Part shown: piece by piece, positions 55,280 through 64,000 of the stretch
Layout of the letters: the number at the start of each line of letters is the position of its first letter
Position numbering within the stretch: the first letter of the stretch is position 1
Assembly: GCF_000744375.1 (NCBI RefSeq)
Contig: NZ_JQLU01000005.1
Location: 992,001-1,056,000, forward strand
Origin: Carnobacterium gallinarum DSM 4847
GTDB taxonomy: Bacteria > Bacillota > Bacilli > Lactobacillales > Carnobacteriaceae
Length of the DNA stretch: 64,000 nt
Direction of reading: 5' to 3'
Notes under the pieces: generated by a model
Told to the model about the DNA's origin: nothing
The model's input: only the letters and a program-made list of their open reading frames with translations
Databases searched by the model: none
Made by a program: the position numbers and the translations under genes

Positions 55280-55723
55280 ATTATTACTTAATGACACTAT
55301 TATTCATAAACATCTTAGCCATTATTCTATTTTTCGTGCTTTTCATTTTAATGTAAAACCTTCTTTACCTTAATTTAGTAGTTACATTTTAAGCGTTTTA
55401 ACCTGAATTATTCATAAAATAAGTTAAAGCTCTGTTTAACCCAATATATGATTAATTTTGTTAATTTTTTCAATTCACATCCAAAAGATGCAACTTAAAA
55501 CTACTTGAAAAGACCTGTCTGCATTGAGGTCATAAGACTTTCAGAATTTCATCACGAACAATTAAGGTTAAATGAACTTTTATTAAGAACATAAATAATA
55601 CATAATTTTATTTCTTTGAATCACTCTATATAAAAAATAATAGAAAAAATCAAAAAAAAATCCTATCCTTTCATGATAGCAATACACTAACACCTACGGA
55701 TACGATTTTCTAACTATTCATAA
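55280..55723. other. Non-coding stretch
   Basis: AT-rich, no frame with a credible start on either strand. I see nothing I would call beyond scattered short repeats; it separates the relic peptide from the mannose PTS operon. Confidence 0.4.
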
Positions 55724-56101
55724 TCAAGATTTCTTTTTGCCTATCGCCATAAACCCACGTTTAATCACATCAAAGAAACTTAAAGACTGTACCATATGTG
55801 CTGGATCAACGTATTCTCGAACTGCTCGCAATACTTTTTTAGGTTCTTTCGAAGAGAACGTAAATGTCCCATTTTTCTTTGTTTTAATCGCATAACGTGG
55901 AATCCATTTACCTTTAAACATCACTGAAGCAATGACTTGATCGACTTCATCCCAAGGAATTTGAATGAATTTTTTTGAATCTCGAGAATTATAAAATTCA
56001 AAGCCTTTATCGCCAATCATAATTGTTCCATAATCTGTCAGCCCCGTAAATGCAGTAGCATCAATTGTTAAATCTACTTTTGTATTCAGTGATTGAACCA
56101 T
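55724..56101 (-). CDS. manO: ManO-type regulator (DUF956)
   Basis: 125 residues, DUF956 family: VDLTIDATAFTGLTDYGTIM, FYNSRDSKKFIQIPWDEVDQ, RYAIKTKKNGTFTFSSKEPK. In lactic acid bacteria this gene ends the mannose PTS operon and its product modulates the operon. The ATG at 56101 follows GGAG; a GTG three codons earlier is rejected. It lies 120 bp past manZ. Confidence 0.88.
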   Translation of the reverse strand: MVQSLNTKVDLTIDATAFTGLTDYGTIMIGDKGFEFYNSRDSKKFIQIPWDEVDQVIASVMFKGKWIPRYAIKTKKNGTFTFSSKEPKKVLRAVREYVDPAHMVQSLSFFDVIKRGFMAIGKKKS

Positions 56102-56223
56102 ACTATCCACTCCATTTCCTTTATCTTATTGTCTTCATTATACGTTGAATTACCAATTAAGCCAATAAAAAAGGTGGCTGAGACAATCATCTCCAACCAC
56201 CTTTATCACATTCTTATCTTTGC

Positions 56224-57156
56224 TTATAGAAGTCCGATTACGTGACCAAGCACGCCGACTACGAATAAACCAAGAATAATAACGATTGGGCTAACTTTTT
56301 TCTTAAGCAACCACATACAGAAGAATGTAAGCAGAAGCGCAGCCAAACCAGGAATTAATTGATCCAAGTTATTTTGCAAAGTTGTTACTTTAGTATCTGA
56401 AAGAGCCATCCCAGAATTTACTTGTTCAAAGGCTTTTTGGATACCTACTCCGCCGTTTGGAAGTTTATCCCATTCGATGAAGGCACCTTTGTCTAATTTA
56501 ACTTCCGATACAACTGGTAGGAATTTAATCGATACCCACCGCTGTACTAACGCTGCCAGTACAAACATTCCGAGAATTGACGCACCTTTTGTGATATCTT
56601 GTAATAATCCACCTGAAAGATCTTCTGTGATTTTAGAACCGGCTTTGTAACCAAATTCTTGCGTATACCACATGAATCCCCAACGAATTAAGTTCCACGC
56701 TACGAAGAAAATAATTGGTCCAAGAATGTTACCACCCATTGCTAATGATGCTCCTAAAGCTCCTAACATTGGACGTACAGTAAACCAGAATACTGGATCA
56801 CCAACACCAGCTAAAGGACCCATCATACCAACCTTAACCCCTTGAATAGCTACATCATCAACTGGTGCTCCATTAGCGCGTTCTTCCTCAAGCGCTAAAG
56901 TAACTCCAAGGATTGGTGAAGCGATATATGGGTGAGTATTAAAGAACTCTAAGTGACGTTTTAATGCTGCCGATTGATCTTCTTTACTTGTATATAATTT
57001 CTTAATTGCTGGAATCATTGAGAATGCCCAACCGCCATTTTGCATACGTTCATAGTTCCAAGAACCTTGGATAAACGTAGAGCGCCATGCTACAGCTAAA
57101 CGATCTTTTTTAGTTAATTCAATTCTATCTTTTGTTAATCTAACTTCTTCTGCCAT
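56224..57156 (-). CDS. manZ: Mannose PTS EIID
   Basis: 310 residues, membrane subunit that with EIIC forms the mannose/glucose channel (also the receptor of class IIa bacteriocins in related genera). Signatures: WRSTFIQGSWNYERMQNGGW, HLEFFNTHPYIASPILGVTL, GPLAGVGDPVFWFTVRPMLG. The last spans are at the C-terminus (PGLAALLLTFFCMWLL). Preceded by manY with 22 bp between and a GGAGGAG site. Complete. Confidence 0.95.
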   Translation of the reverse strand: MAEEVRLTKDRIELTKKDRLAVAWRSTFIQGSWNYERMQNGGWAFSMIPAIKKLYTSKEDQSAALKRHLEFFNTHPYIASPILGVTLALEEERANGAPVDDVAIQGVKVGMMGPLAGVGDPVFWFTVRPMLGALGASLAMGGNILGPIIFFVAWNLIRWGFMWYTQEFGYKAGSKITEDLSGGLLQDITKGASILGMFVLAALVQRWVSIKFLPVVSEVKLDKGAFIEWDKLPNGGVGIQKAFEQVNSGMALSDTKVTTLQNNLDQLIPGLAALLLTFFCMWLLKKKVSPIVIILGLFVVGVLGHVIGLL

Positions 57157-57178
57157 TTCTCTTTCTCCTCCTTCTGGA

Positions 57179-57982
57179 TTAATAATCGTTTAAGATATCA
57201 CCGAGTGGATCGCCAGAGCTTCCTCCACCGCCACTATTTGAAGAACCACCCATTTTAGAAAGGTTCAAGTAAATAAGAGCTAATGCGATACCTAACGCAC
57301 CAAGTGCAATCAGTGTTAATTGAGAAATTGCAGCTACTACGAAACCGATAATGAAGAATGGCCATACTTCTTTTGTTGCCATCATATTGATAACTAACGC
57401 ATAACCAACGGCAACAACCATACCACCACCGATTGCCATACCTTCAGTTAACCATGCAGGCATTGACTCTAAGAATGAACGTACTGTTTCTGCTGGAATA
57501 AATAAAAGTGCTCCTGCAGGAATTGCGATACGAATCCCTTGCATACATACTGCAAGAATGTGTAACATTTCGATTTTTCTGATATTGCCTTCTTCTGCTG
57601 CTTTATCCATCATGTGAACAATTGGAACAGCAAGAGTACGAACGATCATTGTTAAGAATAAACCTGCAACTGCAAGTGGTACTGCAATTGCGATTGCTGA
57701 TGGAACACCTTTAACACCTTGTCCACCTAATACTAAAATAATTGCTGATGCAACCGATGCTAATGCAGCATCTGGTGCTACGGCTGCTCCAATATTTGCC
57801 CAACCAAGTGCAATCATTTGAAGTGTTCCGCCAAGAACGATACCCGCCGTTAAATTACCAGTTACTAAACCGATAAGCGTACACGCTACTAGTGGTTGAT
57901 GGAATTGAAATTCATCTAAAATCCCTTCCATACCGGCTAGAAAAGCAATAAGAATTACTAAAATTATTGATATAATAGACAT
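57179..57982 (-). CDS. manY: Mannose PTS EIIC
   Basis: 267 residues, polytopic. Opening ILIAFLAGMEGILDEFQFHQ is the EIIC-man signature, followed by LVACTLIGLVTGNLTAGIVL and GGTLQMIALGWANIGAAVAP. The C-terminus is Gly/Ser-rich (GGSSNSGGGGSSGDP). GGAGGC ribosome site. Forms the transmembrane channel with ManZ. Confidence 0.95.
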   Translation of the reverse strand: MSIISIILVILIAFLAGMEGILDEFQFHQPLVACTLIGLVTGNLTAGIVLGGTLQMIALGWANIGAAVAPDAALASVASAIILVLGGQGVKGVPSAIAIAVPLAVAGLFLTMIVRTLAVPIVHMMDKAAEEGNIRKIEMLHILAVCMQGIRIAIPAGALLFIPAETVRSFLESMPAWLTEGMAIGGGMVVAVGYALVINMMATKEVWPFFIIGFVVAAISQLTLIALGALGIALALIYLNLSKMGGSSNSGGGGSSGDPLGDILNDY

Positions 57983-58011
57983 AATAGCCTCCTGTTTGAT
58001 TTAATGTGTCT

Positions 58012-59004
58012 TTATTTTGCGTTAGCTAGTTCAGCCTTCGCTTTTTTAAGAATTTCGTCCATATTTGCGCTTGAATCATTCGGTACTTTACGAACATCAA
58101 ACTTAACGCCTTTTTCTTCCATTTTTTCAAATGCAGCAACGTCATCTGCTCCCATAGAAAGAACCTTACTTACAACAACTTTTCCAACTGAGTGAGCCAT
58201 TGAGCCAACATTAACTTCTTTAATTTCTACGCCACCTTCAATTACTTTAAGAACATCTTGTGGGTTTTCAAATAATAGCAATGCTTTTGTATTACCAAAA
58301 CGAGGATCTTTTGCAATCTCAATCATTTTGCTAATTGGAATAACATTTGCCTTAACTCCTGGTGGTGAAGCTTGCTCGATTAATTTCTTACGCAATTCAT
58401 CTTTAGCAACTGCATCTGAAACAACGATAATACGGTTTGGTAAAGTTGATTTTGTCCATGCTGTTGCAACTTGTCCATGTAATAGACGAGAATCCACACG
58501 CGTTAAGACTAATTTCAATTTGCCATCACCAACAACTGTTCCTGGAGCAAGTGATCCTTTTGGTTGACCATCTTCAACTGGTTTAGCTGCTGCTTCTTGA
58601 GGTTCTAACTCCTCAGGTTTAATACGAACGCCCTCTTTTGCTGTTTCAAGAATGTGTGCAGCAATTTCATGCGCAGACGTCATTGAAAAACGAGAAGCAT
58701 AGGCTTCAATTACCATTGGTAAATTCATACCAGCAACAATTGCCCACTTATCTTTGTGCTCTTCAAACAATGTATTTGCTTGATTGAAAGGTGTTCCACC
58801 CCATAGATCGACTAAGAATAATACTTCGTCTTGATTATCAAAAGATGCAATTGCTTCTTGCATTTTTGCTTTTACATCATCTGGACCTTCACTCGGCATT
58901 AATGTAATTGCCTTAACATTTTCTTGTTCGCCAAAGATCATTGCGCCAGATTGCAAGATGCCTTCAGCAAATTCTCCGTGACTTGCTAGGATAATTCCTA
59001 CCAT
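58012..59004 (-). CDS. manX: Mannose PTS EIIAB
   Basis: 330 residues from the ATG at 59004, which follows GGAGG; the frame open to 59058 lacks a site. EIIA domain: phosphohistidine H9 in GIILASHGEFAEG, LVDLWGGTPFNQA. A linker rich in E, A, P (about 128-160) leads to EIIB with H176 in TRVDSRLLHGQVATAW. It relays phosphate from HPr to mannose or glucose. The orphan EIIB gene lies upstream in the same transcript. Confidence 0.95.
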   Translation of the reverse strand: MVGIILASHGEFAEGILQSGAMIFGEQENVKAITLMPSEGPDDVKAKMQEAIASFDNQDEVLFLVDLWGGTPFNQANTLFEEHKDKWAIVAGMNLPMVIEAYASRFSMTSAHEIAAHILETAKEGVRIKPEELEPQEAAAKPVEDGQPKGSLAPGTVVGDGKLKLVLTRVDSRLLHGQVATAWTKSTLPNRIIVVSDAVAKDELRKKLIEQASPPGVKANVIPISKMIEIAKDPRFGNTKALLLFENPQDVLKVIEGGVEIKEVNVGSMAHSVGKVVVSKVLSMGADDVAAFEKMEEKGVKFDVRKVPNDSSANMDEILKKAKAELANAK

Positions 59005-59137
59005 CTCTCTACCTCCTAAATAAATTCTCTTTTCTTTTAAATAAATACACTCTATCAAAAGACTGTATCTATTTTTTAACAGTTTGCTCCATCTCTAGAA
59101 CAACCGCCTCCTCTCAATTCTCCTTTTTATTTTTAAG

Positions 59138-59635
59138 CTATTGAAGTTTAGCTTTTTTCAACATTTCCATCAAACTTTGCTTACTATCCGTAATGACTTT
59201 ACGAATCTCTAGCTCAATTCCTTGCCCATCTAAATAGTTAAAAGCCTCTAAATCAGTAGCATCCACAGCAATTGTATTGGATATCATTTTCTTACCGGTC
59301 GTGTATCCCATTGCACCAATATTAATTGATGGAAAATGAATTCCTGCCTTGACTATTTCTGAAACTTCTACTGGATTTGTAAATAGCAAGATCACTCGAA
59401 CATCGTTGAATAAGTGGTTTGAATGGACTTCAATCATTTTAGCAACCGTAATGACATTGACCATAATTCCTGGTGGCGCTGCTTGTTGCAACAAAGTTTT
59501 GCGTAAATTATCTTTAGTTACAGCATCACTAACGACTATAATTCGTTGAATGTCTAATCGTTTTGCCCAAACAGTAGCGACTTGACCATGAATCAATCGA
59601 TCATCAACTCTTACTAAACGAATATCAATTCCCAA
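59138..59635 (-). CDS. Orphan mannose-family EIIB
   Basis: 165 residues, a single EIIB-man domain with H16 in VRVDDRLIHGQVATVWAKRL, similar to the EIIB half of ManX. The TTG start follows GAAAGAAGGGG. It is the first gene behind the -24/-12 promoter, so it is co-expressed with manXYZ. It may feed phosphate to LevR-type control (as the mpo-type EIIB does in Listeria) or serve as a second carrier; unproven. Confidence 0.88.
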   Translation of the reverse strand: MGIDIRLVRVDDRLIHGQVATVWAKRLDIQRIIVVSDAVTKDNLRKTLLQQAAPPGIMVNVITVAKMIEVHSNHLFNDVRVILLFTNPVEVSEIVKAGIHFPSINIGAMGYTTGKKMISNTIAVDATDLEAFNYLDGQGIELEIRKVITDSKQSLMEMLKKAKLQ

Positions 59636-59681
59636 CAGAACCCCTTCTTTCTAATATATTCTGTTGTCCACATTATATATA

Positions 59682-59697
59682 AGCAATTTCCGTGCCA
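59682..59697 (-). promoter_or_regulatory. Sigma-54 (-24/-12) promoter of the mannose PTS operon
   Basis: On the minus strand TGGCAC, five bases, TTGCT: an exact match to the sigma-54 consensus. It lies 47 bp before the orphan EIIB start, and the activator gene with GAFTGA lies next upstream. The only such match that I noticed. Confidence 0.9.
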
Positions 59698-59702
59698 ACT
59701 TT

Positions 59703-59723
59703 AGTGTATCGTTAATAAACACT
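59703..59723. promoter_or_regulatory. Candidate activator (LevR-type) binding site
   Basis: AGTGT/ACACT arms just upstream of the -24 element. The half TAGTGTATC recurs in the hairpin at 59751-59782, so the two may form a paired upstream activating site. Confidence 0.4.
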
Positions 59724-59750
59724 GATAAAATAGCGATTTAAAAACAAAAA

Positions 59751-59782
59751 AATAGTGTATCCTTTGTAAAGGATACACTATT
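59751..59782 (-). terminator. Terminator of the activator gene
   Basis: A 15-bp perfect stem (AATAGTGTATCCTTT and complement) with a two-base loop, T-rich on the minus strand side. It might double as an activator site. Confidence 0.8.
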
Positions 59783-59786
59783 CTAA

Positions 59787-62588
59787 CTACGCATCTAGTG
59801 TATTGTTTATAATCTGCACTAAATAATACACTTCTTCTTGAGGAATCTTAATTAATAACGCATCTTCCACTATTTCAACGATTTTTTCGACTTGTTTAAA
59901 CTCTTTTGTTTGGTATATCTCGATCTGATCTTCAGGAACTGTTAAATAGTCTTGCCTTAAAACCCGCTCAACCATACCTCCCAAATGCATCATCATATTA
60001 ATCGTAAATGCTTGATTCACTTCTTCAAGAAACACTGAAGTTACTTCCATTGTAAACTCCCAAAAAGGTTCCATCACTTTTTCTGAATTAATAAAAACAA
60101 AGTTATTTCGTAAATAATCTTCACAAATTTGCCAAGACTGTTTTTCGTCTAAAACAACGGGTTCAAATTGATTATCTGCATCCAATATCAATTCTTGTAA
60201 AATGTATTTTGCTTCACCTGAAAATAACAACTCCATTGGTATATATCGAACGCCAATCTGAGGATCGACAATGCCAGTTACTGCAATTAATTGATAATTC
60301 GTTTGTAATTCTTTTAGGACTGTATCCATCTCAACAATTGAAATAGGTAACACCTCTAACTCTTTTTCACCGGCCTCATCTAGATACTTCTCAATCACCT
60401 TTTTCATTCGCTGAGCTGTACCTTTTCCAGAGGCACAGATAGCAACAATCGCCTTCTTTAAGTGTTGTGTTGAAACAACTTTTTCTGGATTTTCATCTTG
60501 ATCCACTGTATTACTGTACCCACGGAAACTCTTTAACGATTGAAAAAGAACATCTAAATCAGTATCTAACAACTCTGTCTTTCTGGCAACTTCTAAAACT
60601 AAAGCCGTTGTAACCATATCCACTGTTCGGACTTGAACCCCGGTTCGACGATGGATTTCTTCACTAAAAGTTCCTAGCGATCCCATATCTACTAATAAAA
60701 TAACACCACTCCCACTATTAACAGCATCAACGGCATTAATAATTTCTTCTAGTGCAACTCGAGGTTTCATCTCTACAGGCATATCCACCGCCACCAAATT
60801 ATCACTTCCAAACAGCTGCCTAACAACTTGAACCATACTAGTAGCCGTACTATTTCCATGAGCCGCAACAACTATTCCAATGCGCCCAGTAGCCTTTTCC
60901 TTCTTCAAAGAAACGAGTAATACTGTTAAATAATCAACTTCTTCAAGAGGAATTTCAATCTGGTAGCTTTCCAGAATTAAGCCCTTAATGTCTAAAGCGA
61001 CTTCATACTCTGCCGGATATTTTTCAACCATTTTCTTAATACTATCGTTGCTGTTCAGCTCTCCTTGGTTATCTAGCTGATGACGTTTTAAGAAAGAACT
61101 AATATGCAAACTCATAGCGTAAATAAAATTCACTTGAAAGGTATCATTCAGCTTATTTTTGGCTACCTCATATATCCTTTTCGTTAAATCAATCACTTTT
61201 TGCTCTACAATCTCAGCCAATTTTTTCTCAATATCAAATGTTAATCGATGATCTTTATAGAAGGATTTTAAATGAACATTAATATCCGTCATAATAAATT
61301 GGTTGATAGAATCTTGATCGACACCGTCGTCCTTCAGCAATGCGGCTTTTTCATCAATGATTTCATATAAATTGTAAGGCAATTCATAGGAATCTACTAA
61401 CGGACGCAGTAAATTTTGATCAGGGAAAACTTCCATAACCGGCTCTAAATCTTGAGCTAACTCAGCTAAAAATTGGCGATCATTCGCTAATTGACTTAAA
61501 CCTATCTTGATTTCTTCAGTTAAATCCTCTAACGTAATCAGAATCTCTTCTTTATCCATATGGCTTAGAAAACTTCGGGCGCAAATCAACTGAATATTTG
61601 ATTTTAATTGCCCAACATTGCCGTAAGTAACACTGCCAATTAAAGCTTTTACTACATCCTCTGTTAACAAAATTTTCCGTTGAATTCGTTCTGCTTCAAT
61701 TCCTACCATTAACTTAACTAGATCAATCTTTTCTTTAGTTTGACGTTGATTAAAACCTGGAAGTTGAATGTTAATAGGAATCCTTCGTACAAATGTACTC
61801 AATAAATAAGAACTCGTATCTTCCGTTGTCGCACAAATAATGCGGACATCCGCCTGACGCTCCTTCGCCGTTTCACCTAAGCGATTGTAGCGACCATTAT
61901 CCATAAAATAAAAAATCATCTCTTGACCCTCTGGTGGCAATCGATGAATCTCATCTAGAAAGAGCATCCCGCCATCTGCAAGAGCAATCAGTCCATCCTT
62001 TTCCTTCGTAGCTCCAGTAAATGCCCCAGCAGCATAACCGAATAGATGACTCATTAACAGTTCTGAATTATGGGCATAATCTGCACAATTAAAAACCACT
62101 AATTCCTGAGGACCCTTAATCAACCCTCTATCCCTCGCAAACTCAAACATAATATGAGCAAAATGAGTCTTTCCTGAACCTGTTGCGCCAGTTATCAAGC
62201 AATTCAAACCCTTAGGTGGATAGAGAATCGCTGCTTTTGCTTGTTCAATTGGAACTTTCATACTTCCATTTACCCCAATTACTTTTTGAAAAATATCTGT
62301 TGGTTCATTGGCTTTTTGAGTATTTCGTGGACTGAGCTTTATTAATTTAGGTGTTGATTTCGTGACAAGCCCACTCTCAATATAACGAACCGGTCGACCT
62401 TCGATTTTAGCCAATAAACCATCTTTCACAAGTTCATTTAAATCCTTACTGGCATTGGAACGTTGAATACCAAAAGATTCCGCTACCTCATTTGTTGTCA
62501 CACCAGCAGAACCAGATGCTACTTCGTCCATATTTAACTCTTTTGATTTCTGGCTAACATATAGATAGATTTTCTCAATCCGCTTCAC
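59787..62588 (-). CDS. manR: Sigma-54 activator of the mannose PTS, LevR/ManR type
   Basis: 933 residues. N-terminal winged helix (residues 1-70), AAA+ domain with Walker A GATGSGKT at 134-141, GAFTGA at 188-193 (the sigma-54 contact loop), and Walker B GGMLFLDEIHRLP. Then PRD1, an EIIA-man-like domain with a phosphohistidine near 577 (VVAAHGNSTA), an EIIB-like part and a C-terminal PRD2 (MMMHLGGMVERVL). PTS phosphorylation of PRD and EIIA-like histidines tunes its activity. The target is the adjacent -24/-12 promoter. Confidence 0.94.
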   Translation of the reverse strand: MKRIEKIYLYVSQKSKELNMDEVASGSAGVTTNEVAESFGIQRSNASKDLNELVKDGLLAKIEGRPVRYIESGLVTKSTPKLIKLSPRNTQKANEPTDIFQKVIGVNGSMKVPIEQAKAAILYPPKGLNCLITGATGSGKTHFAHIMFEFARDRGLIKGPQELVVFNCADYAHNSELLMSHLFGYAAGAFTGATKEKDGLIALADGGMLFLDEIHRLPPEGQEMIFYFMDNGRYNRLGETAKERQADVRIICATTEDTSSYLLSTFVRRIPINIQLPGFNQRQTKEKIDLVKLMVGIEAERIQRKILLTEDVVKALIGSVTYGNVGQLKSNIQLICARSFLSHMDKEEILITLEDLTEEIKIGLSQLANDRQFLAELAQDLEPVMEVFPDQNLLRPLVDSYELPYNLYEIIDEKAALLKDDGVDQDSINQFIMTDINVHLKSFYKDHRLTFDIEKKLAEIVEQKVIDLTKRIYEVAKNKLNDTFQVNFIYAMSLHISSFLKRHQLDNQGELNSNDSIKKMVEKYPAEYEVALDIKGLILESYQIEIPLEEVDYLTVLLVSLKKEKATGRIGIVVAAHGNSTATSMVQVVRQLFGSDNLVAVDMPVEMKPRVALEEIINAVDAVNSGSGVILLVDMGSLGTFSEEIHRRTGVQVRTVDMVTTALVLEVARKTELLDTDLDVLFQSLKSFRGYSNTVDQDENPEKVVSTQHLKKAIVAICASGKGTAQRMKKVIEKYLDEAGEKELEVLPISIVEMDTVLKELQTNYQLIAVTGIVDPQIGVRYIPMELLFSGEAKYILQELILDADNQFEPVVLDEKQSWQICEDYLRNNFVFINSEKVMEPFWEFTMEVTSVFLEEVNQAFTINMMMHLGGMVERVLRQDYLTVPEDQIEIYQTKEFKQVEKIVEIVEDALLIKIPQEEVYYLVQIINNTLDA

Positions 62589-62777
62589 CTTTTCTCCACC
62601 CTCTTTTTAGATACCTTCTTGCCTATCCCTGACTTTATTCAATCTCACTCCTATCCTATCATAACTTTATAAATAGTTAAAATAATTTGTTGTAATACCA
62701 TTTATTGGCTAAATATTATTATATAAATAACAAATTCATCTTAAATGAATTAACTAAAACTATATTCTACTCATCAT

Positions 62778-62826
62778 AAAAATCCAGTCAAAGTCCATTT
62801 AACAATAGTACTTTGACTGGATTTTT
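62778..62826. terminator. Hairpin terminator in the non-coding stretch 62589-63085
   Basis: A 17-bp stem (AAAAATCCAGTCAAAGT and its complement) with a 15-base loop and T5/A5 flanks. The rest of 62589-63002 is AT-rich, shows no gene, and should hold the activator's promoter near 62600-62700. Confidence 0.8.
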
Positions 62827-63002
62827 AATTAAACAAATTTTATTTTTTCACTCTTAGCTTCATTGAATCAATAGTCTATCCGTACAAGACGAGATAAACT
62901 ACAGCTAACCTATCATTTTTATATGCGAAACCTAAACTCAAGTCACTTAAACCAACTATTCAAAACGACCTCATTCAGCAAATAACATGACGATTCCAAA
63001 TG

Positions 63003-63047
63003 AAAAAGAAATACAATTTTGACTCTATCTAAATTGTATCTCTTTTT
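63003..63047 (-). terminator. Terminator of the right-edge helical-protein operon
   Basis: AAAAAGAAATACAATTT and AAATTGTATCTCTTTTT form a near-perfect 17-bp stem with one mismatch, about 40 bp past the 63086 stop. Confidence 0.8.
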
Positions 63048-63085
63048 GGCTCTACTTTATTGACATCTGTCCAATATACACCTTT

Positions 63086-63388
63086 TTACAAGTTTCTATT
63101 CTTTTCAATAGATATTCTATTAACTTTATTACTTTTTTCTTGTTGAAGACGTTGACTTTGCAGCGTAGCTTCATGATATTGGATCATATCAGTCACCATA
63201 TCAACGTATGCAAATGTATCTCTTATTAATCCAGTCATTTGATGGTTAATCTCGTCTATTTGCTTCATTGCTCGCATGACTTCAAGTGGTTTGTCAGGAT
63301 TCTCTTTCAGAATTTGTTGAGTTAATTGCGGTCTTATTCCTTTCCAATTTTTTTCAAGAATATCTGGAGGAACTCTTTTCTTTGTCAT
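63086..63388 (-). CDS. Small helical protein, unknown, possibly T7SS-associated
   Basis: 100 residues, helical and charged, no signal or span (PPDILEKNWKGIRPQLTQQI, ATLQSQRLQQEKSNKVNRIS). AAAGGATG ribosome site. Last gene of a tight group of three small helical genes at the window edge. No family recognised. Gene style (short, helical, in series) resembles partner genes of LXG and T7SS lipase loci, which also occur at 13 and 36 kb here. Confidence 0.5.
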   Translation of the reverse strand: MTKKRVPPDILEKNWKGIRPQLTQQILKENPDKPLEVMRAMKQIDEINHQMTGLIRDTFAYVDMVTDMIQYHEATLQSQRLQQEKSNKVNRISIEKNRNL

Positions 63389-63442
63389 AATGCTTCATCC
63401 TTTCACTATTTCCCCTTGAACTAGTAACAGATTCAAGTGTTC

Positions 63443-63721
63443 TTATAGCTGGTCAAACTGTTTTGAGGATTCTTTAAATGCTTTTTTTACTTTTTTAACC
63501 CATTCGCCTTTTGCAGAAGTGCTGAAGCTTGATAAATAGCTTGTGCTGTTACTTTTCAATTCTTCACATTTTGTTTCTTTTATTTGTTCTAGCATTCGTT
63601 TTCTATTTTCAGAAGTCGCATAACTCTGACTTGCAATAAATGTACGGATCAAACTTTTTTCAAGATTTTTACGAATATCTAATAAAGATTCTTTCATAAT
63701 GTCGATCATATCGCCAATCAT
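63443..63721 (-). CDS. Small helical protein, unknown, possibly T7SS-associated
   Basis: 92 residues. Starts MIGDMIDIMKESLLDIRKNL and ends VKKVKKAFKESSKQFDQL; two long helices, basic end, no signal or span. Its ATG overlaps the stop codon of the preceding frame by two bases, a coupled pair. The length and two-helix shape suit WXG100-like partners, but there is no W-x-G turn. Not recognised. Confidence 0.5.
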   Translation of the reverse strand: MIGDMIDIMKESLLDIRKNLEKSLIRTFIASQSYATSENRKRMLEQIKETKCEELKSNSTSYLSSFSTSAKGEWVKKVKKAFKESSKQFDQL

Positions 63722-64000
63722 TTAATCGTTTCCTTTCTTTTTAGCAACGTTAAGTCTTCCTCATAAAAATTCCGTCTTTTTTGATACTGGGCCGAAAGAT
63801 CCTCTTGTTCATCTTCCAACTTTTGACGAGTGTTTTTCACAACCATAAATCCATCTTCTTGTGCATGTTCAAGCATCTGATAGGCTTGGCGTATGTCCAG
63901 TGAATCCCGGTATTCTTGCTTTTGAAACAGATAGCTTACATAATCTCCAAGCTCCTCTATCCCTCTTTGAAAGTGAGTTTTTTCTTGTAATGCTTCATCT
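63718..64000 (-). CDS. C-terminal part of a coiled-coil protein, cut by the window edge
   Basis: Open from the window edge to a TGA at 63718-63720. The visible 93 residues are charged helix (LGDYVSYLFQKQEYRDSLDI, EDEQEDLSAQYQKRRNFYEE). Coupled to the next gene. The start is outside. Helical T7SS partner-like; could also be a YwqH-like or DUF3958-like protein. The identity of the genes further right would decide. Confidence 0.5.
   Translation of the reverse strand, partial: DEALQEKTHFQRGIEELGDYVSYLFQKQEYRDSLDIRQAYQMLEHAQEDGFMVVKNTRQKLEDEQEDLSAQYQKRRNFYEEDLTLLKRKETIK

Overview
The window is an AT-rich, low-GC Gram-positive chromosome segment. Family content suggests a Lactobacillales bacterium, most likely Carnobacterium or a close enterococcal relative: an msm-type sucrose operon, a sigma-54/LevR-controlled mannose PTS with ManO, DUF4822 lipoproteins, LXG toxins and many PTS genes. 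The genus is an inference from gene content only. Most of the segment is accessory, a patchwork of carbohydrate-use operons, secreted-toxin loci and regulators.

Layout. 0.2-7.6 kb: minus-strand msm-like operon (LacI regulator, ABC binding protein, two permeases, GH13 glucosidase, sucrose phosphorylase) with palindromic operators. 7.9-14.0 kb: a type VII secretion (T7SS) LXG polymorphic-toxin island. It has a frameshifted LXG toxin with helper genes, then a train of orphan toxin tips with their immunity genes, recombination scars and repeated boundary sequences. 14.2-15.3 kb: ada. 15.5-19.3 kb: RpiR regulator, cellobiose-type EIIC and 6-phospho-beta-glucosidase. 19.5-26.1 kb: AlbA/Schlafen-type ATPase, a frameshifted unknown gene, a lipoprotein GH46 chitosanase, a GntR regulator, a second EIIC with an operator on its promoter, and an acyltransferase.

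26.5-44.7 kb: a uronate-glycan locus. KdgF, a DUF2264 protein, a GH88 unsaturated glucuronyl hydrolase, an ABC importer and a small membrane protein form one unit. Two large cytoplasmic glycan-enzyme-like proteins form a second. UxuB-type SDR, UxuA, UxaC and a GntR regulator form a third. A LacI regulator with repeated TTAAyCGTTTAA-like sites appears to join the first two. Inserted in this locus (34.9-36.9 kb) is a divergent lipase/DUF1433-like pair that resembles T7SS lipase toxin loci.

44.8-46.5 kb: AbiE toxin-antitoxin pair bracketed by two copies of a 39-bp inverted repeat. 46.6-50.1 kb: Lrp regulator, isochorismatase-family hydrolase, a decayed IS30 transposase, a frameshifted matrixin-type protease and a frameshifted lipoprotein. 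50.2-54.6 kb: DUF4822 lipoprotein, a lipoprotein with flavinylation-like motifs, and an OmpR-type two-component system. 55.7-62.6 kb: mannose PTS (ManX, Y, Z, O plus an orphan EIIB) behind a clear -24/-12 promoter, with its LevR-type activator. 63.1-64.0 kb: the end of another operon of small helical proteins, cut by the window edge.

Several reading frames (6.5, 9.5, 21.6, 48.7 and probably 49.3 kb) are rejoined by adding one base, in four cases at a run of six identical bases. This is either a homopolymer undercall in the assembly or real slippage, and should be settled before these genes are called dead.
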